A stretch of DNA of 64,000 bases from Chrysomallon squamiferum (taxonomy: Eukaryota; Mollusca; Gastropoda; Neomphalida; Peltospiridae): assembly GCA_012295275.1 (NCBI GenBank), contig CM022670.1:38618251-38682250 (forward strand), written 5' to 3'. Shown piece by piece: positions 1 through 13,410 of this stretch. The translations under genes and the position numbers were made by a program. The notes under the pieces were generated by a model. The model had not been told where the DNA came from. It saw nothing but the letters and a program-made list of their open reading frames with translations, and made no database searches. The stretch's first letter is position 1. Every line of letters starts with the position of its first letter.

Positions 1-350
1 TTGAGTGTTTACAAGTTATGAAATGATTCACTGATTGTTACAGTGGTTTTACACTCGTGTAACACTGTTTTACCATAAATTTAACAGAAAAGAAGAAGAG
101 GAAGAAGAATAAGAAGAAGGAAAAGAAGGAAAAGAAGAAAAAGTTACGACAGCACTTCATAAAGATATCCTTGGAGCTTCATCTGCTGCAATTTTACTTG
201 ATTTGAGAAACCATAAACAGAAGGAAACGAAAAGTTTAACTATCTACGTAGACCTAGAAGCAGATACACTAATGACATGTCATTTGTCATCTGACACCTG
301 TCACAACCTGATGTCACATGACTCGCTTTAAAATTTTATTAAAATTACTC

Positions 351-620
351 ACCTGTCTTCGGTTTTTCAACCATTACAGCAACTCCTAGTTTTTAAAACG
401 TATCTTTCAACATACATTTTCAACATGTGCATGTCAGTTTCAGAAACTCTTGTACTGCCATTGCCACTGGCATCTGAGTACATTCGTACAATGCTTCTTC
501 TTCCGCGTAAGATCGGTTTATGAGCGAAACCAAAACACGCGTTACTATTATTATTATTGGAAACGTTCGTTCATTTCCGGAACATTGCTAGCTATTTCGT
601 GCCTTTTCGTTGGTTAATTC
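351..620 (-). promoter_or_regulatory. Possible promoter and first exon of a leftward gene
   Basis: This patch is richer in CG dinucleotides than its surroundings, around 480-620. On the minus strand it contains an ATG opening a short frame (M-V-E-K-P-K-T) that runs straight into a consensus donor GTGAGT near position 350. That is what a short first coding exon of a gene leaving the window to the left would look like. The next exon was not found inside the window, so this is only a suggestion. It could equally be chance or a TE fragment. Confidence 0.18.
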
Positions 621-3477
621 TTCCACTTTCATTGAATGCATCGCTGCATTTTTTTTTAAATGTTGTGTAGTAATGTAACAAACAACTAACTAAATGAATA
701 CATATGTTATCATAAGCTTATAAATTTTATAAATACCATTTATTAAATTGAATTATTTAACAAGTAATTTTAAAGTGAGCATAACTGTATTTCAGTGGAT
801 GTCTAGGATTCATTTAGTATTAAAGTATTATGTACACTGAATTGATTAATCTTGCACTTCTTTTTAATTAATAAATATGTAAAAGACAAATAAAACACTG
901 GTGATTTCTTAAAAACATATAAAACAAGGAAAAAACATTATGTTATTGTTTATTATTTCACATACTCCTTACATTCCCGTCATAAATAAAACTAAAACAA
1001 AAATATATTTATGGAATGTTTATTGCTACAATACAATACAAAGAAACTATTTAAAACAGTTTAAAAAACAACATTTTTAATGTATAAGTTCAGATAAGAA
1101 TTAAAGATAACAAATATTTCATTATTATCTTGAATTTTAAATTATTTATTATTAACTTTTCAGCAGATATTAATCACTGTGTGTTACAAATACACTTTGA
1201 CAAAAACAACGTAGAAAAATGTATGGATTAAAAAAATCATTTACAAGAACAGAACAACACTGTTTAAATCTTAAAGCTAAACAAAATTTAATACTGTGTA
1301 AGAAACAGATGTTACATGTTTTCCTTTTTATAAATTATTTTTAGATAATTTTATGAGCTGTAAAGTTTTTAATATCGTATGGATAGAAACAATATTCTTC
1401 TCTTGATGGTCATAATTATGGCTTTCAATTAAAAAATGAGAAATTATTCATTTGTGATTCAGTTAAACATATAACAGAAATTTTAATTTTTGCCTCACCA
1501 AAATTTAAAAAATAATAATTTTTTAAAAATAAAACACACACACATGTATTTAACAAACAAAAATGAGTTAAGTTATTGAATGAAAGCTCATCAAAAATAA
1601 CCCAGTTCAGCTATCTGACCAATTAGAGCATTGGTACACAGAAGCTCAAACACAACCTACGAATGATACAGTGAGCACACAACTAATTGGTATATTTTTG
1701 ATTGTTTAGTTTTCAGAGGTAAAATTTGTATTAATAAACATAATAGTGGTCAAAGTTGTGTAAATTGCAGGATCAAGAAATACGTTTGGTTTTTAGGAAT
1801 TTCACTGTATGTGTGTGTGTGTGCATGCATATCATGTGTATGCATGTGTGTGTGTGTGTCTATGTCTGTAATTTATCTGAATGTTGCAAGAATTTAATTT
1901 AATTTTAAATGTATAATTTTAAAAACTGCATTTTCAGATTGAAAGTAACATTACTTTGTGATAATAGTTCAGGTTTTGTTTTCTCTTAATTTTAGTTGCC
2001 ATAAAGAGCTAACTAACCAATAAATAGTTTTGTACAATGCGCATTAAAAATAAATAAGGGTGTATTGACATGGACGGAATCATGTGCATAGGTTTTATCT
2101 CACAAGTAAAAACAGCTACAGTTTCTATAACATGCAGTATCTTGATCTGCAGCAAGATATCTCTGTCAATTCCTAGTCTAATAATAAAAATCATAATAGT
2201 CAAGAAAAGGAAAACATTTTACACCTGTTAAAGAACAATTTATGTTCTGTAGCCATTTCTAACAGAATATTTATTTTAACAAGGTCAAATTTTTTATGAA
2301 AAACACAGTAGATTGATAAATGCAAAAAAAAAAAAAAAAAAAAAAAAAAATATGGGGGAAACAAAAAGGAGAAGAAATAAATAAAAAGAAAAAAGAAAAC
2401 CAAATTGTAATTAATTTCATAAATGCCTTAATTATAAATGATGAAGAGCTTACAATAAAGTAATTTAAACAAAGTTTAATGCAAATAAGCTCTAGACATC
2501 AACAGTGTTCTTGATATTAATCGATGAAATAAATTATCAAAGGAGTTTTTAAGTCCAATGTATTGGTTAACTGTTCTTATAAGAAAATATGGTTTCTAGT
2601 AATGTGGAAAACATTATTTCAGATGTATTATACAGTGATTTAAATACATGTTGCTTTGACTAGTTATAGATCTGCAAATAACTTATTCAAACATTTTCAT
2701 TAAGCACACGTAATTTAAAAAAATATATTTTGTTTTGTGCTTGTATGTATATATATATATATATAATAAAAAATGTTTATGTTGGGGGCAAATTTTGCTG
2801 ATGATGTATGAAAAAATGTATTAATAATATTATTATTATTATTATTATTGTAACCATGACAGTTATTCACATTATTAAAATAAAAATGTTATACCACATG
2901 TTCATAATAAATATGAAAAACATAAAACAGCAGATTGCACTCTGACTAGAATAAAAAATATGAAATTCAATTAATTTTTATGACTGTACATTCTCAAACT
3001 AATGATTCACTTGTTTTCATTTAACAATAAAAAGAAAACTTATTATGAATCAAATGCACCAAATTTCATTGTAAGCTGTTTAAGTTTTCTTATTATTTTT
3101 CTGATATATATATACACATATTCTTCATACATGTTTACAATGAATATGGTTAAAAATAAATTAAGAATAAAATCTTCAGTAAATAAAAATTAACAGTGAA
3201 TTAAACTATACTAATTAAATAACGTAACTTGCTCTTTTTTAACTAAATAATGCAAGTACCAAAAATGCATCAATTATGATTAAGTTCATTCAAATTCAAC
3301 TACAATTAACAATATCAAACATTACATTTAATGTAAAAAATAACAACTATCATAACCTAATGTCCTAATTGTGTAGTACTGTTAATTTTAATATGCTGTT
3401 ACCAGCTGTTAATACATATTTAACAGAATGTAGTAATAATGACCTGACTTTAAAAAAATGAACTACTATCTATACAA

Positions 3478-3479
<2 letters not shown>

Positions 3480-3559
<80 letters not shown>
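3480..3559. repeat. (AAT)n followed by (AT)n microsatellite
   Basis: About 42 bases of AAT units pass directly into about 38 bases of AT. It lies 105 bases beyond the PIGB stop codon, so it is probably transcribed within the PIGB 3' UTR. Confidence 0.9.
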
Positions 3560-3565
<6 letters not shown>

Positions 3566-3664
3566 TAAACAAAATAAAAAATTTGACATAAATATATTTG
3601 AAAATAAATTATTTTGAGATTCGGTGGTGAAAAACATGAAGTACAGTGATGATGCTATGGCACG

Positions 3665-6600
3665 TCACCTACAACTCACAATGACATGGGACCCAACTCG
3701 TCCCTCGTACAAATGACTGTGAAAAAACATGCCACACTGCGTGTAGCCACTCTGGATTAGGAACGTTTTGATCTGTGGCTGTAGGGTGTTGTAGTACACG
3801 ATGAGCGAAGGCCATCGTCTGGATGTGGCAGAATACTCAGACTTCAGCCACATGACGGGATTGTTGTAAAAAACATCAGCTTCATCTGTGTAATTCTCCT
3901 TCTTTTCCAGATTTGGCTCGCAAGTGAGAAACCTCATACTGATATTTCTGTGAATGTAGCTGAAAAGAAATTAATACAAATATATAGTAATCAAAAAAAA
4001 AAAAAGAAGAGATTAATGAATAAAATTCTTAGCATATTTTAATATTAACAGTCACCAAATGTTAATCATATACTGTTTGTTTGTTTTAATAATAAGTATC
4101 TGTGGTCAGAAAGCCTACACCATAACCTTTTGATAAGCCACTAAAGATTTACCAAGAGAAATTAATCAGCTGTAATTCTGTATGTTTAAGATTGTTGTCT
4201 AATAATTATTCTACAGCCAGTTTAAAACTGCACCAAGCTATTGGTATTAGCAATTATTGGATAAAAATTTGAAATAATTAAACTGTACATATCTTTCTCT
4301 GTGGTGACAGTGATAACAAGTTATGTTTATTTGCAACAGACCTGTAATATGGAGTGGAATGGCAGGGCATCAAGAAAAGGACATCAGCATCCTTCTCCAG
4401 ACTAACATCATATATATACTTCATTACCACCACAGTTCCTCTCTGGTGTATCAGGTTGAAATACACAGCAACAGGAACATTCGTAACAATGAGAATCAAC
4501 ACGAGAACTTTTGCTTTGCTCAAATTTGATTTGTGTTTCTGTGTTCTTGCAATTTCAGGATCAATTTCTGGTAGAGAAGAAGTGTCATCTTCCTTATTGC
4601 TGTTACTCAATTTATCCTCAATGCTTTTATCAGCAGCCTCAATTAAATTCTTTTTCTCACTCTCTCTTTTTTGTGTGGATCTTTCTTCATCTGAATCCCA
4701 GTTATTTTGTGTCGAACGGGGGGAATGTTCAGCTAGGTTTGGCACAGAAATCTTTTCATCAGGTTTATGACCGGGTTGACCGATTCTTGGACTTGACTCG
4801 TGGCTAGAGATGGATGGAGTGTCCAGTGAGTCAGAGAAACTGGTGCTGCTTGTAAAACTTTCATTCAGGTCATCGTCAGTGGAAATCAAATCAAGATTCC
4901 TCTTAAGCTTTTTTTTCTTCAGGTGTGGCTTTCGACACAAAGACTGGAAGTAGACTCCACAGTAATGCATGCTAAGAGGTAGGATTGGCATTAAAAATCG
5001 AAATTCTTTGTGAGAAAAGAAGCTGAAAGTGAAATAAATACATTTTTATGAAGTAAATGAATTGATATTTTATAACATCCCAGGAAAAGAACTGAATATT
5101 AATGTTCAGTATCTATGTATATAATTTAAAATAACAAATTTTGGAAGTAAACAGAGTATTTTAGAAGGTAATCTACTGACTAAATTTAATGATATTCATA
5201 AGATTGTTAAAGTCAGTATGTCATGTAAATTTATATGATTAGTTGTATTTTTACACTTTAAATTAATATATATGTAAAAAATAAAGATCAATAACAAAAC
5301 ACAAAGTACAGAAAAAAGGAAAACAATTTTACCATTAATGCAAGTTATAGCATAGGTTAGAACTGGAAGGTAATGAACATATTTAAATGTGAAATGCAAA
5401 ACAGTATTAAAATTAAGATGAATTAGGCAAATTAACTGCATAATATAATGTATTTATTATTAGACTGATTATTATTTTTATTTTAGCAGTTTTAGCATTT
5501 GAAATAAAAATAATGGACCTGATCTGTGGTCAGAAACCTATATTTACCTGTAAATAAATACTGTCCACACTATAACAAAGAGAAGAACTTTATTTTTGGC
5601 TTTCCAAGCCCCTAAAATAAATGGCAGAATGTGAGTTCCCATAATAACTGGAAATCCTTGAGTTAGGTACCAATGCCAAGGATGTGATCCATAGATTGCT
5701 GATCCCCCACTGATAACATTGAAATGGATAAAATTATATTGTACAAATGTCCATGTTCCATAGAAAATACGATCCAGCACGGCAGAACATGCCAATACAG
5801 CTAGACTGAAAAATACAAAAAGAAATATGATTAAATACCATGGTCTAGGTAACAGCTTACAGGGTACTTTGTTACAAATTTGTTCCTACCAACACTTCTT
5901 TCATTGTTATAGGTACTGTATGACATTCTGTTTGGGTGACTGCATAAAAGACACATTTTCTAGTAAACCTACATTAAGCCTCATGTTGTTTTAAAATTAA
6001 CTTCACGTTCTTTGATTGTGATGTTCATGGAAGATTCTGAAAAGTTTAAAAGAAGTAAAATGTTCAAGCAAAGCAAACTGACTTACCCTGTCTGAATGTA
6101 ATGAAAAATGAGTTTTGATATTTTTTCTGTAGTAAATTGGAAATGCCAAGAGCACATCAAAACCCATATGACAGCCGAAGTGGGACGCACAATCACTGAC
6201 AAAGCTGCAAGTAGCAAAAATTTTGTTGTACTGGATCTTCTGTGAAATAAATAAATAAAAAAATTTAGTGATAATTTAAAAAAAAAAAAAAAAATTAATA
6301 AATAGAAAATATAAACCAAAGTAAAATATTAAAAACAAAAAAATTAAAAAATTAAATTAAAAAAAATATATTTAAAGGAATGGCTGTGATCCATCAAATC
6401 ATGGAAGTTTCTCTTTAAACATTATTATCAAAAATAAATAAATAAGAAAAAGGAAAGTATTTATTTTTCAAATTTGTATAAATGATTCATTCAATTGGAC
6501 ACTGATGAAGGAATGGTTATTTTCATTAACAATTTTCCATTCATATAATTTTACAAAAAAAATCAGTCCTAATAGTGTTAAAAAAATTAAATTTTAAATT

Positions 6601-8316
6601 TAGTTCAGCAAACTTTCTCGACATACCCATGCAATAAAAACAACAATATAACATCTAACAAGATTTTTCAGATCTCAATACACTTTAAATTATTAACAGT
6701 TTATAGAATATTTAAGAGCTTCAGGCAGAAAATAATCTTCCCCCTCCTATAAACAAAATCTGAATACTGACAGATAAGTACTATTTGTCCAAGTATTTTG
6801 AAAATATTTTTGCCAGTGTTAATTCTCACCCTGCATATCCGGGCCATGGAAAGTAATAGAGAGCCATGGTAACAAGAACTGCTTCTGTGGAATTGGTCAG
6901 AGTTCTTGTAGCACAGTACAGTGTGAACCAAGACACTGTGTGACATAGCAGTGTCCACTGAGCAGTCGCTCTACCACACAGCTTCCACGAAAGATGGTAG
7001 AGATAAATGTCTCCACATGCAGCTATTATACCTTGAAGCAGTCGAGGTAATTTTATCTGCAAAACCCATAAACAATGTACCATCTAAACACAGTTACGAA
7101 TATGTGTGTAAATATTAAATGTTTACAAATCTGTATTAATATTAAATTTTTAAATATATATATATAAATAATAAGCATGTATATTTATTAAACATTTGCA
7201 CATCTACATTAACATTAAATCTTTACAATATTTATATACAAATTGCAATATTTTAAAAGAAACCTTAAGTATCAAGTTTGAATAAAAAATATTAAATTTA
7301 TTTCTATAATTATGTCCCATTTTGGAAATTTTTCTTCTTGGTTTTGAAATTATCTCTTATAATATGAGAAGAAAAAAAAAAAAAGAAAAAAAAGATAAAA
7401 AGTTTAATTAATTAATTATAACAGGTAAGGACAAATACTTAAAAGAATCGTGAAAATATATTTTTACCAGGAGAATCCTATAATCAAGACCAAGTATGGA
7501 CTGGATCTTGAACAGAATGGCAAAAACAAATGGATAAATGTAACCTCGCAGACCTGTTTTCCATTCCCATGTTAAATAACCATAACTTAAGATGGTTAAG
7601 GAATATTCTCTAACTATCTACATCTTTTATATTCAAAATTAATAAAGTAAAAGTGATAGTATGTTTTTGGTCAGTACCTGCTTTAACTGTACTGGAATAT
7701 GCTTTACATATTTTTCAAATTGTATCAGTGATACATAATAGTAAATTAGAAATAAAAAAAATAATAGTAATAATAACAATAAAAATAATAATAATAAATA
7801 AAAATTTGACATATGACCAAAGAAAATGTTGACATAATGAAATCCAGAATATTTTGGGACTCTGCAAAACCAAATTACGTCAAAAAGTATGCTCATCAAA
7901 TAATCTTTTTAAAAAAGTACTTTTGGATGTACATATAAATGACATATTAAAAATACTTATTTTAAAGGATACTCAAAAACCATGTTGTGAGCCACCTCTA
8001 TTGATTGCCAGTATTCATCAGGAACAAAGAATGTCTGAATAAAAAGACTGTTCACAATGCGCATTGCAATCAGCCCAAGGAATAGAGAAGAATCAGAAGC
8101 CATTATCTTCTTTATAATTAAAGGTCCAAGAACCTCTTCATTGAACATGTAACAATCATCTTCTTCATCTTTACTTTCGTCATCACTGGTTACAGTAGAA
8201 CTAGGACAACTTTCCCGCATTCTGTCCATTTCATATTGGTTTGGTTTTCCTTTCCGCCTCCTAATGGTGGTAGCACTTTTGTTCTTTGCCATATTTTTGT
8301 TTGCATCAATTTTCAT
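3665..8316 (-). CDS. PIGB: PIGB, GPI mannosyltransferase 3
   Basis: Adds the third mannose, from dolichol-phosphate-mannose, to GPI-anchor precursors in the ER membrane (GT22 family, known function). Exons on the minus strand: 8316-7973, 7585-7468, 7056-6830, 6239-6087, 5805-5548, 5022-4342, 3959-3665. All phases agree and give 691 residues. Visible signatures: the luminal DE pair in FVPDEYWQSIEVAH (D100/E101), YGYLTWEW, the CTRTLTN segment, YGSHPWHWY, SHKEFRF and PCHSTPYY. The C-terminal MRFLTCEPNL and HLYEGRVGSH blocks also match the family. The human protein is about 554 residues. The extra length is mainly a Ser/Glu/Lys-rich insertion of about 125 residues (about 406-532) inside exon 6. 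Met9 has a better start context than Met1, so translation may begin there. The donor after exon 6 (GTCTGT) is weak. Identity is very sure; the exact N-terminus is less so. Confidence 0.95.
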
Positions 8317-11300
8317 CCATCATAATGAATCTATAAAATCAAACATAGTGATAAAAAAGTAAATCAACCATGCCAATGTAAATTCATATTCTGTTAAGCT
8401 GCTCGACACGGACACCGGGAGTTGTACGTCGTGTTGAATAATTAAATATCACTTGACAATACGTGCAATTTTAATTGTTAAATGTTATTTGTCAGGATAT
8501 GAGTGAAGAAGACTTATATGACTTTTTCATCCGCTATGTTATATCAGAAACAAATTATTTTATTAGTAATAAAAAACAGAATCAGAATGTAAACTAAAAA
8601 TAAAATTTAAAAAAAAATGCCGGTAATCACATAAACCAGTGTATTTAAAAGTAATGTTTCATAAACTTAGTTATCAGGAAAAATTATTTATTTTGTAAAC
8701 CGACCTGAACGTGTAGAGGCTTGCATTATTTAAAAAGATGAGTTGTAAAGAAAAGATAATGTTATCGATTTTTAAATAAAGCATCGTAGGCAACACTAGG
8801 CGGAAGTATGTACAATTCTGATTTTAATTATAAAAAACGTGTTCAAAGGGAGGTAACACCCAAAATTAAAACTTTACTACTTAGCGCTTGAGGAAGTTAC
8901 ATTCAACTAGTACACACATATATATACATGACCATAACTAGACTCTTTTTGAAATGAGGCAAAACAAATTAATTGACAAGCGGCGCAGGCCAACAAAATT
9001 TTGGACAAGGGGTCTGAGGGTTGACTTCAAACAGTAACCATAGACACAAACGAATTCATTCAGTGGATGTTTCTGTTGGAACAGAGATTTATATTTTATA
9101 TTTTTTAGCTTAAATCTTTGTATAAAAAAATAATAATAATAAAAAAATTAAAATTAAAATTAAAAAAATAATTAAATAAATTTAAAAATTGTCAATTTTG
9201 ATATTAGCATTTTCCTCAAAGTAGTTATGGCATGATATATATGTATCTATCTTTATGAATGTATATATGTTATAAAACTCCACAGTAGGGTCCTTCATGA
9301 TACATCTGCAAATTTATGGTTTTCTGTACTGAAAAAGGTTTTTCATACAATCAGTTCACATACAAACATATTATGGATTGAAAAAAAACCAACAACAAAT
9401 TTGTGTGATAAATATTTTATTTGTTCCTTCTGTTCAAGCTATGTGCTTTTTCAAAATTTAAAAAATAATAAAACTGATAGACTACGTCTAAAAAACATTA
9501 GTAGACCTGTTCCATTTGAAACAAAAAATCAGTAGAAGTTGAGATTGTTGGCGTAATAACACATAACATATATATAAATACATAATCCCATATTATAAAA
9601 GTAAAATTATTACATTTTGATACAAGTGACTAGAATAAAAAAAACAAATACACAAATTAACAAATCATCAGACAAATGAGTTTTATATTTTCTCTAATGC
9701 ATAAATAAAAATAATTTTTAAATATATTGTCTTAAATATTTAGTCCACAAATACCCTGTAATTTAATAAAATTTCAAATGACAAAAAACATTAACTATTT
9801 AGTGAAAACAAAAACATTATCATAACCTCATACACCAGAAAAAAGAAAGAAAACAACATCAATAAACTTAATAGGTGTATACTATATTATAAAAAAGATC
9901 TGAGCTATTAAAGAAGTAATTATAATAATAAAAAACAATCCTTTTGTTGTTTTTGGCTTTTTTTTCTTTCTTCTTTTTAGTCACTATTTTATAAGTTATA
10001 TATAAAATATATTTTTCATAATTATTGAGTATTTTTATGTTTTGTGATCTTCATATATAACAATGGCAAGACAATATGAAACAAAACAAATCATTACAGT
10101 AAAAACATGTTACAAAATGTATATATTAAAAAAATAGACATAAAAGAGAATTTTATAAATTCTAAAAAACACAATACCATATAATAACCCTTATAAAATA
10201 ATGAAAGCACCAAGTTGTATCAGAAAAGTGATTTTATTTTCATAATGTGCTTTATTTGCATATATGAAAAAAAAAAAAAAAAAAAAATTTTTTTATTATT
10301 ATTACTATTTTTTTCTAAATAATCTAATTTATTGTTTAGGCACATTTTGTATTACTAACAATTAGCATTCAGCTTATCAAAATAAATGTCTTGTACATTA
10401 AAATGTGATATTAATAATAATTTTTAAAAAATAAAAAGGCTTCAAAATGAGGTAGTTTTAGTAATGCAGAATACACTGAACTAGAAAAAAATGGTAAATG
10501 TTTTTGTTTTTTTCTGACTATTTTGTCACTAACAATATACAAAATGTTTATTCTTAAACATTTCTTTACCATGATTTTTAAATCATAAAAAAACAAAAAA
10601 CAAAAATCTTCAAAATTTAATTAATAATTATGTGGAATTACACTGTAATAAGATATTTAGTTGTGTTTCCCACAATAAAAACATTATTAGACCAGTAAAG
10701 ATTTTTTGATGAAATAAAACAAATGCAAAATAATCTCACCTCTATGTGATGTATGTTGGTTTTAGAATAATTTGTTCTCTTTATATGTTAATTACTGTGA
10801 TTTCTCACTTCAGTTACCAAGTACCATTACCATAAATATCCTGACCATCCAGTGATATAGTAGTATTAAGACAAAATTTATAACAAAATCAAGAAACTAA
10901 AATATGGGCAGTGCAATCTTAAACAAATGCTACAATTTAAAAAACAACCCATGAATATTATGGAATAAATAAATTTCACATAATACCATTAGATGCATGT
11001 TTTAAATCCAAGATTGTTCAATTAATAAATTATCTGTATTAAAGTGTTTTAATGCAGATAATTATTTTTAAAGTTAGTAAAAAATATAATTTACCTAGAT
11101 ATTTGTTCTATTTAAAAAGGTGATGTATTTTGTTAAGCTATTCTTAAAATATCAGTTCAAGGAAATTTTTGTGGTCTAAGTCAAGAATTTAATTACTGAC
11201 ATTCAAAGCATAAGAAGTTTCACTATTCAGGCAATAAAAATAGCAATGTTGTGTTAGATATGTAGGTCAAAAATTCTAGTTCGATCTAAAACTTAAGAAA

Positions 11301-11359
11301 AATTGTCCACTATTGTCAAAAGAAATACTGTTATTAATACAAACTGTTGAAAACTAGGC
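8317..11359. other. PIGB upstream region and intergenic DNA
   Basis: AT-rich spacer between the start of PIGB and the end of the EndoU gene, both on the minus strand. The PIGB promoter is expected close above 8316. The 8400-8430 segment and the 8790-8900 segment are less AT-rich and hold a GGAAGT ETS-like site near 8811. A second patch at 8980-9035 has unusually high GC for this window and no reading frame I recognise. The rest, about 9.1-11.3 kb, shows poly(A) and poly(T) tracts only. Confidence 0.55.
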
Positions 11360-11365
11360 TTTATT
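11360..11365 (-). terminator. Poly(A) signal overlapping the EndoU stop codon
   Basis: On the minus strand the stop codon TGA is followed immediately by ATAAAG, so the hexamer AATAAA begins with the last base of the stop. If it is used, the 3' UTR is only some tens of bases. Other signals further downstream cannot be excluded. Confidence 0.5.
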
Positions 11366-12914
11366 CAGATCCTAGCAGCTGCAATATAAGCTGTGCCCAG
11401 CTTCTTTCTGTGATAACCAAAGGAGTGACACGTTAATTCTACTTCATACTCTCCTATCTGCACATCTGTGTTGCCATCATCCTTTCCCAGCAACAAGCAA
11501 GTTGTGTATGCTGCAATTTCAAACTCGGGACTTGTGCCGATAAAGATGCTGCACAAAGGTTTACCCTTGACACCTTTCCAATCAAACTGGACAGCTATCA
11601 AACGAGGAACATCATCATCCTTCACCTGTAATTAGAAAAGTACAATTACTCAGTCCAACAGACATACAATTTAAACTGACAATTATATATATATATATAT
11701 AAAATTTTCAAAAGAAATAAATCAAATTAAAAATTATGCTAACCGTTTCCCTCCTAAAGTAGCCATGATAATTGATGTTTCCTGCCTTTTCTTCCAAATA
11801 AAACTTAATCCAGTTATGCAGACCAATAAATTCATCTCCTCTGCCTTCACCAACAAATACATGTTCAAAACTGCAGGAGTCATTTCCTCTAGAAATATTA
11901 AAGAATTCAGATACAAGATAAAAGTTCTAATCTTTCACTAAAAAAAAATATACAAATTTTTTTTTTTTTAAATACACACACACACACACACATAGATATA
12001 TAAATTAAACACACATACGCAAACACATTAATTAAAAACAATGGTAAAATTCAGGTTATTTCTAAATTTCTGGGTTTTGATTTAAGCTTCTTCTTTTCTT
12101 TTTTTCAAATACTATTATTATTATTATTATTATTATATTGAATTCTGTAATATAAAATTATAATATTTACCTGCTTCCCCTTTTCCGAAACATTCTGAAC
12201 CAAATGTCATGCAGAAGTTTTTTAAAATCATTCGGATTCTCAGGAGCTTCTCCTTTGGATACCAGATAACTGTGAGCTTCCTGCATGACATCAGTTGCCA
12301 TGATAGCATCCAGAAATTCCCAGTTTTCCTTTTTCTCTTCAAATGTTACTTTCTCAACAGTCCCAATTTCCAATTCATAGTTATCAAGTAAGTTTTTGAA
12401 AGCTGAAGAATTAATGAAACAGCCTTTTACATTATTGCAATTTTGTAAAAAAAAAAAAATAATAATAATAAAAAAATAATTAAAAATAAAAATAAAAGTT
12501 AATAATAATATTATGTAAAAAGAATATCTTCCAATTTATAAAAAAAATACATTGTAACTGATGTGCATTAAAACCTTTTTTTTATCTGCATCAGGTGAAA
12601 TAATGTTGTTGATTAGTTCAGAAAATGTCAATATAAAAAAAAAAAATTCTGAATTAATACACAGTTGAATTACAAAAAAACTGAATTGTGTAATAATAAT
12701 AATTCCAGATAGTTTATTAGTAAAAGCCTTTGTTGTTTTATTGCATCCAGTGTCGTAATTTACCTTTGTATGTAGGTCTTGCAAATACATTTTCTTCATC
12801 AACCCAAGAAAACAGCTTGTCATAGGCATAATCATGACTAAGATTTCTGGTACTTGTTACATAGCCTAAAAAAGAATAATAATAAAAAAATTATATATAC
12901 ACACACACATATAC

Positions 12915-12949
<35 letters not shown>

Positions 12950-12951
12950 TA

Positions 12952-12997
<46 letters not shown>

Positions 12998-13016
12998 CAT
13001 ATACATATATATATAC

Positions 13017-13059
<43 letters not shown>

Positions 13060-13301
13060 CATATACACATATATACACATATATATTATCTACCTATCTG
13101 TCTGTCTGTCTGTCTATCCACCTATCATTCAATCAATCAATCAATCAATCAGTCAGTCTATCTCTATATTTGAGTGTGTGTGTGTGTGTGTGTGTGTGTT
13201 AAATACTAACTATGTGTTATTAAGACCTAACTAAACACTTTAAATCATTAAATGCAGACTATATAATTTGGTCACATGTATAGATGTATGTATTTGTGTG
13301 T

Positions 13302-13359
<58 letters not shown>

Positions 13360-13368
13360 GTAGGTAGG

Positions 13369-13410
<42 letters not shown>

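Larger units (their letters stand above)
1..3664. other. AT-rich left flank without a supported gene
   Basis: About 3.7 kb of mostly AT-rich DNA. It holds a short GAA-rich stretch near 87-142, a small hairpin at 40-68, a TG-rich patch near 1806-1860, an A27 run at 2324-2350 and the AAT/AT satellite at 3480-3559. The part just left of 3665 must include the 3' UTR of PIGB (minus strand), but no single poly(A) signal stands out. The nearest minus-strand AATAAA I can see lies near 2270. No protein-coding exon could be supported, apart from a weak leftward candidate at 351-620. Confidence 0.6.

Noticed and set aside
60-333. Plus-strand open stretch near the left edge with a Lys/Glu-rich start
   Set aside because: No ATG, begins in a GAA-rich repeat, no splice sites or family match.
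4323-4807. Several overlapping plus-strand open frames
   Set aside because: They lie antisense to PIGB exon 6, whose minus-strand reading is clearly the conserved one.
12838-13234. Open frames of 70-126 codons rich in I/Y/T/H or C/V
   Set aside because: They translate the AC/AT microsatellite and have no real protein character.
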